Positions 34,006 to 42,699 of a stretch of DNA of 64,000 bases are shown here, piece after piece. How positions within the stretch are numbered: position 1 is the first letter of the stretch; each line of letters starts with the position of its first letter. The stretch covers positions 124,001 through 188,000 of the forward strand of contig FOEK01000003.1 in the NCBI GenBank assembly GCA_900110635.1, written 5' to 3'. This DNA is from Lachnospiraceae bacterium NE2001 (GTDB taxonomy: Bacteria; Bacillota; Clostridia; Lachnospirales; Lachnospiraceae). The notes beneath the pieces were generated by a model. The model saw nothing but the letters and a program-made list of their open reading frames with translations, ran no database searches and was not told the DNA's origin. Both the position numbers and the translations under genes were made by a program.

Positions 34006-34263
34006 GTGAGATATAAACTTGCCTTTCTTCGTCAGGAAGAATTGGAAAGGAGCGTGGATGATATGTGGGATATACATGAATACTGGTATGAAGAAGGTGA
34101 AGAGAAAGGTCGAGAGGAAGGTCGAGAGGAAGGTCGAGAAGAAGGTTGTGATGAAACACTTGAGGCCTTTGATTTGATAGCAAAGGGAGTAAATACAATA
34201 AAGGGATTAATAGAAAATGGAATTTCCCAGAAGGTGGCTGAGAAAGTTATTGCCAGATCCTAG
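34006..34263 (+). pseudogene. C-terminal fragment resembling Rpn/PD-(D/E)XK transposase-like nuclease
   Basis: An 85-codon frame starting at GTG 34006 encodes a polar tail with three tandem GREE-type units (GREEGREEGREEG) followed by a short helical end (IAKGVNTIKGLIENGIS). This mimics the C terminus of Rpn-family nucleases of Clostridia, but the nuclease domain is absent upstream. No ribosome site is visible before 34006; ATG 34060 is an internal alternative. It is most likely a remnant. Confidence 0.5.
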
Positions 34264-34440
34264 AACTGGATTGGAAGGGTTGACTGTTTACATATTGTAA
34301 TCGGTTGACCTTTTCTTTTTTGATGGTTAAGGAGAGTATTATTTGGTATAATCAATCAGTACAGCAATAATTAAGCATTTGTGATGGGTGCTGATGTAAT
34401 AGTTAAGGTCTCAAGTATGATATCTGGGAAGGGGGATATT

Positions 34441-36909
34441 ATGTCAGAGATACAAGAATTAGAAGCAAAACTCGTGCAGAGTCAGAAAAAACTGAATGAT
34501 CTGCAGTATGAGGTGAATGCTATACATATGGAGCTCCTCAAGTTGAAGGATGAGGAGAAAGCGGCTGGACGAGTGGTGGAGGAACAGCAGCGTCAGGAGA
34601 GTGTTCAGACTGAACAGGCGCCTCGTCAGTATGTATCTCCATATAGACAGCAACAGGTTCAACCAGTACAGCCTGGTGTACAGCAACAGGTTCAACCAGT
34701 ACAGCCTGGTGTACAGCCACAAATTCAACCAGCACAGCAAGGTGTGCAGCCACAGCCAGCACAGCAGGGCCGTCCGGATGCACAGCCGATAGTTCAGCCT
34801 TCTGTGCAGCAGACTCAGGTGCCAGCTTATCAGCCTCAGCCAAAGTACTGGGAGAGTCAGATGCCTGGCTACAAGGGCCCAAAGACTGTGCCATATTGGG
34901 GGGCGAAAGCTGCCAATGGTATAAATGCTCCAGCTGATAATGTAAAGCCACCTCGTGACACAGAGTGGCTGGTGGGGATTCGTGGTATGGGAATCGTGGC
35001 TTCGATTCTCGTCTTCATAAGCTTCATTCTTTTTGCCATGTACTTGATTCCTGGTCTTACGGACGAAATCAAGATGGCGCTAATGTTTATCATAAGCTCA
35101 GGTCTCACAGCGGTAGGCCTCTTCTTCTGGCTGAGAAAGAAGGAGAGTCTGTTCTTTCTGTCTTTGGGTGCCTGCGGAATTGGCGCGCTTTATATATCGC
35201 TATTTGTAAGTAATATATATTTTCATAAGATTGATCAGATACCGCTCTATATACTGCTTCTGATCTGGGCAGCGGGAGTTCTGTATCTTTCAAGAATTAA
35301 GCCTTTACTATTTGAAATCATTGGTCTTTCCGGAATAGTTATCTCTGTTTTTCTTGGCACTATATTCTGTGTTAAGGATAATGACAGTCTGCTCCTTGGT
35401 ATTCTCGCTATCTATCTTGTAGTGGGAGTTATGGCATTTATGATGCTTAAACTAAGGGATAACGTGAGTCTTGTTATCTCCAGCGTGGCAGCCTGCCTTG
35501 GCAATTTGATCATCCTTGTTGGTGCATTTGACCTGAATGATGATCCGGCGTTCCCATGTATAGTTCTGGTTCTGTTTTCCATGACGCTTATCGTTCTGGA
35601 TCTGATCCTGATAGATGAAGACAGATATGAATATCTGCCGATTTTTGGTGCGATAAATACTCTCGTTCTGGAGTTTGCCATTAAGGCGGCTATCCCGGAT
35701 AAGGATTTCTCTACAATCCTGGTACTTATTATCTCCGTAATTCTTTATATTGGAGTTGAAATGTATCACAAGATGGAGCTTACGAGCAGAGCACCTCTTG
35801 GCAAAGGTAAGAGTGTCGGAGTTGTCGTGTGGGAAGCCTTTCTGCTTCTGATGTGTACTGCGTGCGTTATTGGACACGAAAGTCTGGGTGAATACGTTGG
35901 CGCGTTTGTGCTGCTTGTTCCACTAATTTTGTATGGCTTTATTGCTGATGATAATCAGTCGAAGATAAGTGCCCTAGTGATGTATGTCTTTGTTGCTTTT
36001 GATTTTGCACTCAATCCTTGGGCTGGACTGACATACGTAATTGTTGCATTCGGACTCTTCATTTTAATGATGGTATTTAACAAGAATCAGTATAACGACC
36101 TGCTGAAGCTTCTGTTCTATATAGTGTTCTTTATCGGTCTGCACGCTTGGGTTGTGGCGGTAACTGAGCAAGAAGAATGGGACGAGTGGATCGTGGCCTC
36201 AATACTTCTCTTTGTTGCTGGTGCCATCAATTTTGCTGCAGCGAAGACTATGTTTGGCAGGAACTGGCTGACGGGAGATGAAGAAAAGGCGGTTAAGGTT
36301 ACATCATACATAATAAATGCTTTTCTTATGCTTGAGTCCGTCATCCTTATGTATGACGTGGAAAGCGAGGGGCTGAGGGTCTTTGTAGTGCTTACTGCGA
36401 TTCTGCTCTTCGTGATCAATTCCTGGAATCTTCTTAAGTCTGAGAATAATCTGATGATCATCTATGTAGGCGTTAAGTTTACTGTTTTGCTGATGTGCAT
36501 ACTGGACGCTTTTGGAGTAGTGAATTATGTGATTAGCATTTCAGTATTTGTACTAGCAACGCTGCTGATACTTCTAGGCTTTAAGCTGAAGGTGAAGAGC
36601 CTGAGAATATATGGGCTTGTGACCACTATGATCTTTGCGGTTAAGCTGGTGATGGTGGACATCAAGTACGACAACGTGCTGGGAAATGCCCTCAGCTTCT
36701 TCATAAGCGGACTTATATGCTTCGGCATCAGTGCTCTTTACAGCATTGCCGACAAGAAGCTGGCGAGAGATGATGCATCTAAAACGGCACAGAAGAATAT
36801 TAACTGGGATGAATACAACTACGGCAATCAGGGGAATATGAATCCGGTGCAGGCAAATCCAGAAATGAATAGTGCACCAGATTCTCAGAATAGTGGAAAT
36901 GCTTTCTGA
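34441..36909 (+). CDS. DUF2339-type polytopic membrane protein
   Basis: An 822-residue protein. Residues 1-40 form a coiled coil (MSEIQELEAKLVQSQKKLND), about 45-145 a Gln/Pro-rich spacer with repeats of QPVQPGVQ, and about 165-800 some 20 or more hydrophobic helices, then a polar tail rich in Asn. The block WLVGIRGMGIVASILVFISF at the start of the membrane part is typical of DUF2339. The function of the family is unknown. GGGAAGGGGG supports ATG 34441 over the upstream GTG 34381. The gene stands alone. Confidence 0.82.
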   Translation: MSEIQELEAKLVQSQKKLNDLQYEVNAIHMELLKLKDEEKAAGRVVEEQQRQESVQTEQAPRQYVSPYRQQQVQPVQPGVQQQVQPVQPGVQPQIQPAQQGVQPQPAQQGRPDAQPIVQPSVQQTQVPAYQPQPKYWESQMPGYKGPKTVPYWGAKAANGINAPADNVKPPRDTEWLVGIRGMGIVASILVFISFILFAMYLIPGLTDEIKMALMFIISSGLTAVGLFFWLRKKESLFFLSLGACGIGALYISLFVSNIYFHKIDQIPLYILLLIWAAGVLYLSRIKPLLFEIIGLSGIVISVFLGTIFCVKDNDSLLLGILAIYLVVGVMAFMMLKLRDNVSLVISSVAACLGNLIILVGAFDLNDDPAFPCIVLVLFSMTLIVLDLILIDEDRYEYLPIFGAINTLVLEFAIKAAIPDKDFSTILVLIISVILYIGVEMYHKMELTSRAPLGKGKSVGVVVWEAFLLLMCTACVIGHESLGEYVGAFVLLVPLILYGFIADDNQSKISALVMYVFVAFDFALNPWAGLTYVIVAFGLFILMMVFNKNQYNDLLKLLFYIVFFIGLHAWVVAVTEQEEWDEWIVASILLFVAGAINFAAAKTMFGRNWLTGDEEKAVKVTSYIINAFLMLESVILMYDVESEGLRVFVVLTAILLFVINSWNLLKSENNLMIIYVGVKFTVLLMCILDAFGVVNYVISISVFVLATLLILLGFKLKVKSLRIYGLVTTMIFAVKLVMVDIKYDNVLGNALSFFISGLICFGISALYSIADKKLARDDASKTAQKNINWDEYNYGNQGNMNPVQANPEMNSAPDSQNSGNAF

Positions 36910-36970
36910 TATTTGATATAATTAAAATGTTAGGGTTGTTAATACTATAAATAACCAGGAGGATGAGGCT

Positions 36971-37468
36971 TTGCCAAATCTTGTTAAAATTGGTTACGAT
37001 GAAAGAATCGTAGACCTGATATATGAATATGGATCAGATATTCTCGAAAGCGAGAAGTTCCAGAGAGAGAAGGATTATATCCAGCACGGAACTACAACCA
37101 CCTATGCTCATTCGCTCTGTGTAGCTTATATGAGCGTATGGCTGGCAGTGAGAAATCGTCATGAGGTGGATATGAGAAGTGTCGTAAGAGGAGCACTTCT
37201 TCACGACTATTTCCTCTATGACTGGCACGAGAAGAATGCGTATCACAATCTTCACGGCTATACTCATGCGAAACGTGCTATGGAGAATGCCCGCCGGGAT
37301 TTCAATATCAGTTTAAAAGAGTCGGAGATTATTTACTGTCATATGTTCCCACTGAATCTTACCCGTGTACCCAAATCTCGCGAAGCAAGACTTGTGTGTA
37401 TAGCCGATAAGATGGTGGCAGGCAGCGAGACTCTCCTCATCATGAAATATAGCGCTGCCATGGCGTAG
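36971..37468 (+). CDS. HD-domain phosphohydrolase, TTG start
   Basis: A 165-residue small HD hydrolase. The HD pair is in RGALLHDYFLYDW, with an upstream His in TYAHSLCVAYM and a downstream HxxxxxLHGYTHAKRA segment, matching the metal-binding HD fold used on nucleotides or phosphoesters. The start is TTG at 36971: AGGAGG ends 8 bases before it and no ATG or GTG in frame lies nearby. It is 10 bases before the citrate synthase gene and probably shares its transcript. Confidence 0.85.
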   Translation: MPNLVKIGYDERIVDLIYEYGSDILESEKFQREKDYIQHGTTTTYAHSLCVAYMSVWLAVRNRHEVDMRSVVRGALLHDYFLYDWHEKNAYHNLHGYTHAKRAMENARRDFNISLKESEIIYCHMFPLNLTRVPKSREARLVCIADKMVAGSETLLIMKYSAAMA

Positions 37469-37478
37469 GAGTAATAAG

Positions 37479-38843
37479 ATGTCAGAGGTTACAGCAAGCA
37501 CTGCATCCAGAGAGATTCAGAGACTCTCAAAGATGTGTGTAGAAAACAATCATATAGAGCAGTCGCTTTACGATAAGTATCAGGTGAAGCGTGGACTCCG
37601 CGAGCCGAGTGGCAAGGGTGTCCTCACTGGACTCACTGAGATATCTACGGTTATCGGTTCTAAGGAGATTGACGGAGTTCTGACTCCAACTGAAGGAGAG
37701 CTTCGTTATAGAGGAATCGATGTGGGTGACTTGGTTGAGGGCTTTACAAATGGTCACAGGTTCGGATATGAGGAGATAGTTTATCTCCTGCTGTTCGGCG
37801 TGCTTCCAAACCAGACTGAACTCGATAGGTTCAACCAGCTGATGGGCGTGAACAGGAAGCTTCCTCCTGATTTTGTTGAGGATGTGATTCTGAAGAATCC
37901 TAACAAGGATGTAATGAATGCTATGTCCCAGGCGGTTCTCGCGTTAAATGCTTACGACAAGCGTTCAGATGATACAGATATACCGAATGTGCTTCGTCAG
38001 AGTATAAGTCTTATCGCGACTATGCCTATGATCGCAGCATATTCCTATCTTTCTTATCGTCACTATATGCTGAGGCGCGGACTTTATCTGCACAATCCGA
38101 AGCCAGAGCTTTCTACAGCAGAAAATCTTCTCAGAATGCTGAGACAGGATAAAAAGTATGACGAGGCAGAGGCAAAGCTTCTGGATATGGCACTTGTGCT
38201 TCATGCTGAGCATGGTGGTGGTAATAATTCCACATTTACAACTCACGTAGTTACATCCTCAGGAACAGACACATATTCTTCCATAGCTGCGTCCCTTTGT
38301 TCCCTCAAGGGTCCTAAGCACGGTGGCGCCAACATCAAGGCTATGAAGATGTTCCAGGATATAAAGGCAAATGTTAAAGATTGGTACGATGATGATGAGA
38401 TAAAGGCTTATCTTTTCCGCATTCTGGAAAAAGATGCATTTGACCACTCTGGTCTTATTTATGGAATGGGCCACGCTGTTTATTCGTTGTCTGATCCGAG
38501 AGCGAAGATTCTTAAGAAATATACATTGGAGCTTGCTGAGAAGAAGGGCAGGGAGAGTGAGGCTCATCTCTACAAGACAGTTGAGGAGCTGGCGCCAAAG
38601 GTTATTGCTGAGAAGCGTAAGATATACAAGGGTGTATGTACAAATATTGATTTCTACAGTGGATTTGCCTACGATATGATGGGTATTCCGGAGGAGTTTA
38701 TCACGCCGCTCTTTGCCATAGCGCGTATTGCGGGCTGGAGCGCACACCGTATTGAAGAGTTGATCTGTGACAGCAAGATCATCCGTCCGGCTTACAAGTC
38801 CGTGGCTGAGGATCTGCCATACACACCAATTACTGACAGATAA
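37479..38843 (+). CDS. gltA: citrate synthase
   Basis: A 454-residue citrate synthase, condensing acetyl-CoA with oxaloacetate. Active-site residues are visible: His in HAEHGGGNNSTF, His in MGHAVYSLSDPRA and Asp in IDFYSGFAYDMMGIP. The signature GPKHGGANIKAMKM lies between them. It converges with the isocitrate dehydrogenase gene, pointing to a partial oxidative TCA branch that supplies 2-oxoglutarate for glutamate synthesis. The name gltA/citZ is by function; 2-methylcitrate synthase activity cannot be excluded. Start ATG 37479 is preceded by GGAGTAA. Confidence 0.93.
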   Translation: MSEVTASTASREIQRLSKMCVENNHIEQSLYDKYQVKRGLREPSGKGVLTGLTEISTVIGSKEIDGVLTPTEGELRYRGIDVGDLVEGFTNGHRFGYEEIVYLLLFGVLPNQTELDRFNQLMGVNRKLPPDFVEDVILKNPNKDVMNAMSQAVLALNAYDKRSDDTDIPNVLRQSISLIATMPMIAAYSYLSYRHYMLRRGLYLHNPKPELSTAENLLRMLRQDKKYDEAEAKLLDMALVLHAEHGGGNNSTFTTHVVTSSGTDTYSSIAASLCSLKGPKHGGANIKAMKMFQDIKANVKDWYDDDEIKAYLFRILEKDAFDHSGLIYGMGHAVYSLSDPRAKILKKYTLELAEKKGRESEAHLYKTVEELAPKVIAEKRKIYKGVCTNIDFYSGFAYDMMGIPEEFITPLFAIARIAGWSAHRIEELICDSKIIRPAYKSVAEDLPYTPITDR

Positions 38844-38883
38844 TAGTGGGCTGTACTCATAACATTTAATACAAATATAAAAG

Positions 38884-38909
38884 AAACACTGAGATGCTTC
38901 TCAGTGTTT
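38884..38909. terminator. bidirectional terminator between gltA and icd
   Basis: An 11-bp stem AAACACTGAGA/TCTCAGTGTTT (38884-38894, 38899-38909) with loop TGCT stands between two convergent stops. T-rich runs flank it on both strands. Confidence 0.88.
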
Positions 38910-38933
38910 CTTGTTTTATATAAGCCTAATTAT

Positions 38934-40139
38934 TTACAGTGATTCAAGTGTTGTGCGGATAGCCTTGATGAAGTCCTGAGTGTTAAGTGTTGTAACGTTC
39001 TCAAGCTCTGTGATAAGGGCTAAGTCCTTAGTCATTGTTCCACTTTCGATTGTAGAAAGTGTTGCCTTCTCAAGCTTATCTGCAAATGCCATAAGCTCAG
39101 CGTTTCCGTCAAGCTCGCCGCGCTTTCTAAGTGCGCCTGTCCAAGCGAAGATTGTAGCAACTGGGTTTGTTGATGTCTCCTCACCCTTAAGGTGCTTGTA
39201 GTAATGTCTCTGAACAGTACCGTGAGCAGCTTCGTATTCGTAAACACCCTTAGGTGATACAAGTACTGAAGTCATCATAGCAAGTGAACCAAATGCAGAT
39301 GAAAGCATATCACTCATTACGTCACCGTCGTAGTTCTTGCAAGCCCAGATGAATCCACCCTTTGACTTCATTACGCGGGCAACTGCATCGTCAATAAGTG
39401 TGTAGAAGTACTCGATACCAGCAGCATCAAACTTCTCTTTATATTCAGCATCGAATATCTCTTGGAAGATATCCTTAAATGTATGATCGTATTTCTTTGA
39501 AATGGTATCCTTTGTAGCAAACCATATAGACTGCTTTGTATCAAGTGCGTATGTGAAGCAACTTCTTGCAAAGCTTTCAATAGATGGGCAGAGGTTATGC
39601 ATACCCTGAACAACTCCTGGTCCATCAAACTCGTGAACAAGTACTGACTCAGTTGTTCCGTCTGCAGCTGTGTAAACCAGCTCAACCTTACCTGCTCCTG
39701 GGATTTTCATTTCACTTGCCTTATATACATCACCGTAAGCATGTCTTGCGATCGTGATAGGCTGTTCCCAGTTTCTTACACAAGGGGTGATTCCTTTAAC
39801 CTGGATAGGTGCTCTGAATACTGTACCATCAAGGATTGCTCTGATAGTTCCGTTAGGGCTCTTCCACATTTCTTTAAGGTTATACTCTTCAACTCTTGCA
39901 GCGTTAGGAGTGATGGTCGCGCACTTTACTGCAACCTTATACTTCTCTGTTGCGTAAGCTGAGTCCTTTGTTACCTGATCATCAGTCTCGTTGCGGTGCT
40001 CGAGTCCCAGATCGTAGTACTCAGTGTTAAGCTCAATAAATGGGTTCAGGAGCTCGTCCTTGATGAGCTGCCAGAGGATTCTGGTCATCTCGTCTCCATC
40101 CATTTCGACTAGTGGGGTAGTCATTTTAATCTTTTCCAT
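38934..40139 (-). CDS. icd: isocitrate dehydrogenase (NADP type)
   Basis: A 401-residue enzyme of the eukaryote-like (type II) isocitrate dehydrogenase subfamily, converting isocitrate to 2-oxoglutarate and CO2. Motifs: [33 protein letters not shown] for substrate binding, [19 protein letters not shown] with the metal-binding aspartates, and [14 protein letters not shown], which marks NADP-type cofactor binding. It faces citrate synthase tail to tail. GGAGGAAAAAA precedes the ATG. A REP-like inverted repeat lies 24 bases upstream. Confidence 0.94.
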   Translation of the reverse strand: MEKIKMTTPLVEMDGDEMTRILWQLIKDELLNPFIELNTEYYDLGLEHRNETDDQVTKDSAYATEKYKVAVKCATITPNAARVEEYNLKEMWKSPNGTIRAILDGTVFRAPIQVKGITPCVRNWEQPITIARHAYGDVYKASEMKIPGAGKVELVYTAADGTTESVLVHEFDGPGVVQGMHNLCPSIESFARSCFTYALDTKQSIWFATKDTISKKYDHTFKDIFQEIFDAEYKEKFDAAGIEYFYTLIDDAVARVMKSKGGFIWACKNYDGDVMSDMLSSAFGSLAMMTSVLVSPKGVYEYEAAHGTVQRHYYKHLKGEETSTNPVATIFAWTGALRKRGELDGNAELMAFADKLEKATLSTIESGTMTKDLALITELENVTTLNTQDFIKAIRTTLESL

Positions 40140-40162
40140 CTTTTTTCCTCCTACAAGATATG

Positions 40163-40242
40163 CAAGACAGGGGACGGTTCTCTGTCTTAGTTAATTTATA
40201 TTACGTTTAATTATTTAAGACAGAGAACCGTCCCCTGTCTTG
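40163..40242. repeat. REP-like inverted repeat with 27-bp perfect arms
   Basis: The arms 40163-40189 and 40216-40242 are perfect reverse complements of 27 bases with core GGGGACGGTTCTCTGTC, around a 26-base A/T-rich centre. The right arm extends over the last codons and stop of the HAD phosphatase gene. It is the GGGGACGGTTCTC type found near REP-associated transposases. Confidence 0.85.
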
Positions 40243-41039
40243 TCAAGTTCTTCGAGAAGCTTCAGCAGCACTTCGGTCTCTCCGTTTTCTTTAAGAGGCG
40301 GTGCAATATGCTTTGCCGCAGCCTTTACCTCGTCTCTGGCGCTTCCGATAGCATAGCTTTCCTCGGCAGCCTCCAACAGACCCAGGTCATTTAAATTATC
40401 GCCAAATGCCATAGTCTCCTCCCTGGTTATACCCAGCTGCTTTTGAAGAGATCTTAGGGAGCTTCCTTTGTCGGCAGTAAGTCCAGTTACGTCCATCCAC
40501 ATGATTCCAGCGCTGGCAATCTTGAAATGGTTCTTCCATTTGTCGGTGAACCATTCGTTAACGATGGCCTCGGCGTTGTCTTTATGGTATATGGACATTT
40601 TTACTATGTCCTCGGTTATATGAGTCTCAAAGTCACCCACTACCTCAATATTGAAGCGGTAGGAGTCGCGCATCCAGTAAAACATTTCACTTTTGTCCTC
40701 ACAGTATGCGGTGTCGAGACCACTCAGCATTATATCACAATCCTTGAGCTTCTTTACGTCTGAAACCATCTGAAATAGAAGATTTCGGTCGATGACGTGC
40801 ATGTCGTAAACCTTCTTGGTGTTACGAACAACAGTTCCGCCTTCGGTAATATAGTAGATGTCCTCACTGACCGGCGCAAAGAGACGGGCCATGCTGGCGA
40901 ACTGTCTGCCGCTGGCACCTACGAATGTTATGCCGTGAGCCTTAAGTCTCTTAATAACGTCAAATATTCTCTTGTCGATTTCGGAGGTGCCATCTGGAAC
41001 CAGAGTTCCATCAATGTCACTGGCAATTAATTTGATCAT
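40215..41039 (-). CDS. HAD-IIB family phosphatase (Cof-like)
   Basis: A 274-residue cytoplasmic HAD phosphatase. Motif I is IASDIDGTLVPDG, motif II is VGASGR, and motif III/IV is KGSSLRSLQ followed by MAFGDNLNDLGLLE. The C2 cap between about 85 and 190 places it in the IIB (Cof/YbiV) group, which act on sugar phosphates or related metabolites. The last residues [10 protein letters not shown] and the stop are encoded by the REP-like arm, so the natural C terminus may have been replaced. The HAD and icd genes run in the same direction with the repeat between. Confidence 0.88.
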   Translation of the reverse strand: MIKLIASDIDGTLVPDGTSEIDKRIFDVIKRLKAHGITFVGASGRQFASMARLFAPVSEDIYYITEGGTVVRNTKKVYDMHVIDRNLLFQMVSDVKKLKDCDIMLSGLDTAYCEDKSEMFYWMRDSYRFNIEVVGDFETHITEDIVKMSIYHKDNAEAIVNEWFTDKWKNHFKIASAGIMWMDVTGLTADKGSSLRSLQKQLGITREETMAFGDNLNDLGLLEAAEESYAIGSARDEVKAAAKHIAPPLKENGETEVLLKLLEELDKTGDGSLS

Positions 41040-41172
41040 CTGAGAACCTCATATTTCTTCATAAAAAAATCATATATCAAGTACTATAAACTAATGTAAA
41101 AATCAGTGACTATTGTACTAAACCCCCCTCGTATATGCAACCAATATTTATTTCTCCCTCAAATTGTGCTAT

Positions 41173-41232
41173 TATTGTCACGGGGGATCGACGGATGGGG
41201 ACGGTTCTCAATTGGTGATTTCCCGTGACAAT
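41173..41232. repeat. palindromic element with GGGGACGGTTCTC core
   Basis: An 11-bp inverted pair ATTGTCACGGG (41173-41183) and CCCGTGACAAT (41222-41232) frames GGGGACGGTTCTCAATTG. It is related to the 40163 element by its core and to the 28155 hairpin by the 11-mer TCACGGGGGAT. It lies within the leader of the membrane-protein gene at 41252. Confidence 0.65.
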
Positions 41233-41251
41233 TGTTGTGGAAGGTAGATAG

Positions 41252-41728
41252 ATGTATAAGTATCACGTGAAGAAAAGAGGCAGGACCAGGTTTACGTTCA
41301 GATTTCTGGGCTTTGTTATAATACTGATTTCGGTGTTGCAGGTGGTTCTGTTCATTATGGGCTACGGCCGCTCCTACAAGATAGGTAATATTATTGCATT
41401 TATCCTGATGCTCTACGGCATCTATATATTTGTTAATTCATTCAGGGCAAATGCTTATGATATGGACTTTGAGTTTAATGATGAGAACTTTGTGGTTCAT
41501 ACCAAGTGGGGAGTTCGGACCCACAAATACGGGGATGTGGATGATATCTCCCACGTTATTCCGGAAAATGAAAACATTTACAGCCTGCTTCATATAACAG
41601 TTGATAAGAAGAATTACGTGATACCATTTTCCTATAAAAAAGAGGTGGCAGACACGATATATACCTACGTGAACGACAGAGTGATAGCAGAAAAACTAAG
41701 CGAAGACATAGAGGGTGATAAAAAGTGA
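41252..41728 (+). CDS. hypothetical small membrane protein
   Basis: A 158-residue protein with two hydrophobic helices (about 20-40 and 47-67) and a cytoplasmic or surface domain of about 85 residues with alternating beta strands (DFEFNDENFVVHTKWGVR, then LLHITVDKKNYVIPF), similar to bacterial PH-like or YcxB-like domains. I do not claim a family. The stop overlaps the biotin ligase start by 3 bases, so the two are co-translated. Confidence 0.75.
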   Translation: MYKYHVKKRGRTRFTFRFLGFVIILISVLQVVLFIMGYGRSYKIGNIIAFILMLYGIYIFVNSFRANAYDMDFEFNDENFVVHTKWGVRTHKYGDVDDISHVIPENENIYSLLHITVDKKNYVIPFSYKKEVADTIYTYVNDRVIAEKLSEDIEGDKK

Positions 41729-42579
41729 AAGAAACAACCAGACGAAAGATGGAGTCTATGGAGGAGTTTCTTGGAGTAAAGGTTCATCTATATGAGAAAA
41801 CTGACTCCACCAATAAAAGAGCAAAAGAGTATGCAAAAGAGTTGATTGCCAATAAGAATACGAGCAGGATAAATGATATCTTTGTGGCGGATCAACAGAC
41901 CGAAGGAAGAGGGAGACTGGGACGTAACTGGCAGTCGCCGCCTGAGACGGGCATCTGGATGTCACTGCTGACTAATCCAAATGTACCTGCTGAGAGCATA
42001 TCTTCCGTTACGCTGCTTGCAGCTATGGCTATAGCCCGCGGTGTAAAGTTTTATTCGCTGAAACGTTCTATTTTCAATATAGATGCTAAGATAAAATGGC
42101 CTAACGATATTATAATAAATGGCAAGAAGATATGTGGTATCCTGAGTGAGCTTGTGACAGATCCTGACACAGGCATGAACTACGTGATCTGTGGAATTGG
42201 TGTAAATGTTAATACCAGGAGCTTTGAAGGTGTTGGCATTGAGTATGCATCGTCGCTCTACAAGGAATCAGGTGTAACCTGGGATAGAGAAGAACTGGCA
42301 TACGGTATCATTTACAATATAAAAGAGCTGATGCGAAGCTTTGAACTGGAGAAGGCCCTTGGCTTTATGATCGAGGACTATAATAGAGTGCTGGTAAATA
42401 TGGATCAGGAGGTAATACTGTCATCGGTTAATCCTGAGATTCAGTCTGGCCTTGAACCCAGGTACATTGCAAGAGGTATCGACAAAACCGGTGCCCTTCT
42501 TGTGGAAAACTCGAAAGGCGAGATAATACCAATCACTAGCGGAGAGGTTTCGGTCCGAGGTCTTTACGGCTACACATAA
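41725..42579 (+). CDS. birA: biotin--[acetyl-CoA-carboxylase] ligase, short form without DNA-binding domain
   Basis: A 284-residue biotin protein ligase that activates biotin with ATP and attaches it to carboxylase carrier domains. Motifs: DSTNKRAKEYA, the biotin/AMP loop ADQQTEGRGRLGRNWQSP, KWPNDIIINGKKICGILSE and a C-terminal SH3-like end (TSGEVSVRGLYGY). The N-terminal winged helix of repressor-type BirA is absent, so it should not regulate biotin genes. The start is GTG 41725, overlapping the previous stop. Confidence 0.93.
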   Translation: MKETTRRKMESMEEFLGVKVHLYEKTDSTNKRAKEYAKELIANKNTSRINDIFVADQQTEGRGRLGRNWQSPPETGIWMSLLTNPNVPAESISSVTLLAAMAIARGVKFYSLKRSIFNIDAKIKWPNDIIINGKKICGILSELVTDPDTGMNYVICGIGVNVNTRSFEGVGIEYASSLYKESGVTWDREELAYGIIYNIKELMRSFELEKALGFMIEDYNRVLVNMDQEVILSSVNPEIQSGLEPRYIARGIDKTGALLVENSKGEIIPITSGEVSVRGLYGYT

Positions 42580-42590
42580 ACTACAAGATT

Positions 42591-42618
42591 ACACCGCTTG
42601 ATGACAGCGGTGTTTTTT
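42591..42618 (+). terminator. intrinsic terminator of birA
   Basis: An 8-bp stem ACACCGCT/AGCGGTGT (42591-42598, 42606-42613) is followed by TTTTT. The -35 box of the amylase promoter lies in its loop. Confidence 0.9.
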
Positions 42619-42650
42619 GTTATAATGATTATTTAGTTTAACGCGTTAAA
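42598..42650 (+). promoter_or_regulatory. alpha-amylase promoter with LacI-type operator
   Basis: TTGATG (42598-42603) and TATAAT (42621-42626) are 17 bases apart. Eleven bases later comes the perfect 14-bp palindrome TTTAACGCGTTAAA (42637-42650), with the central CG usual for LacI/GalR-family operators. It would cover the transcription start, so a sugar-responsive repressor probably blocks the gene. The regulator is not in this window. Confidence 0.65.
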
Positions 42651-42699
42651 GTTATCAAGTGTATAAATACCGAAGTATTAAATGTATATGGAGGCGGAT

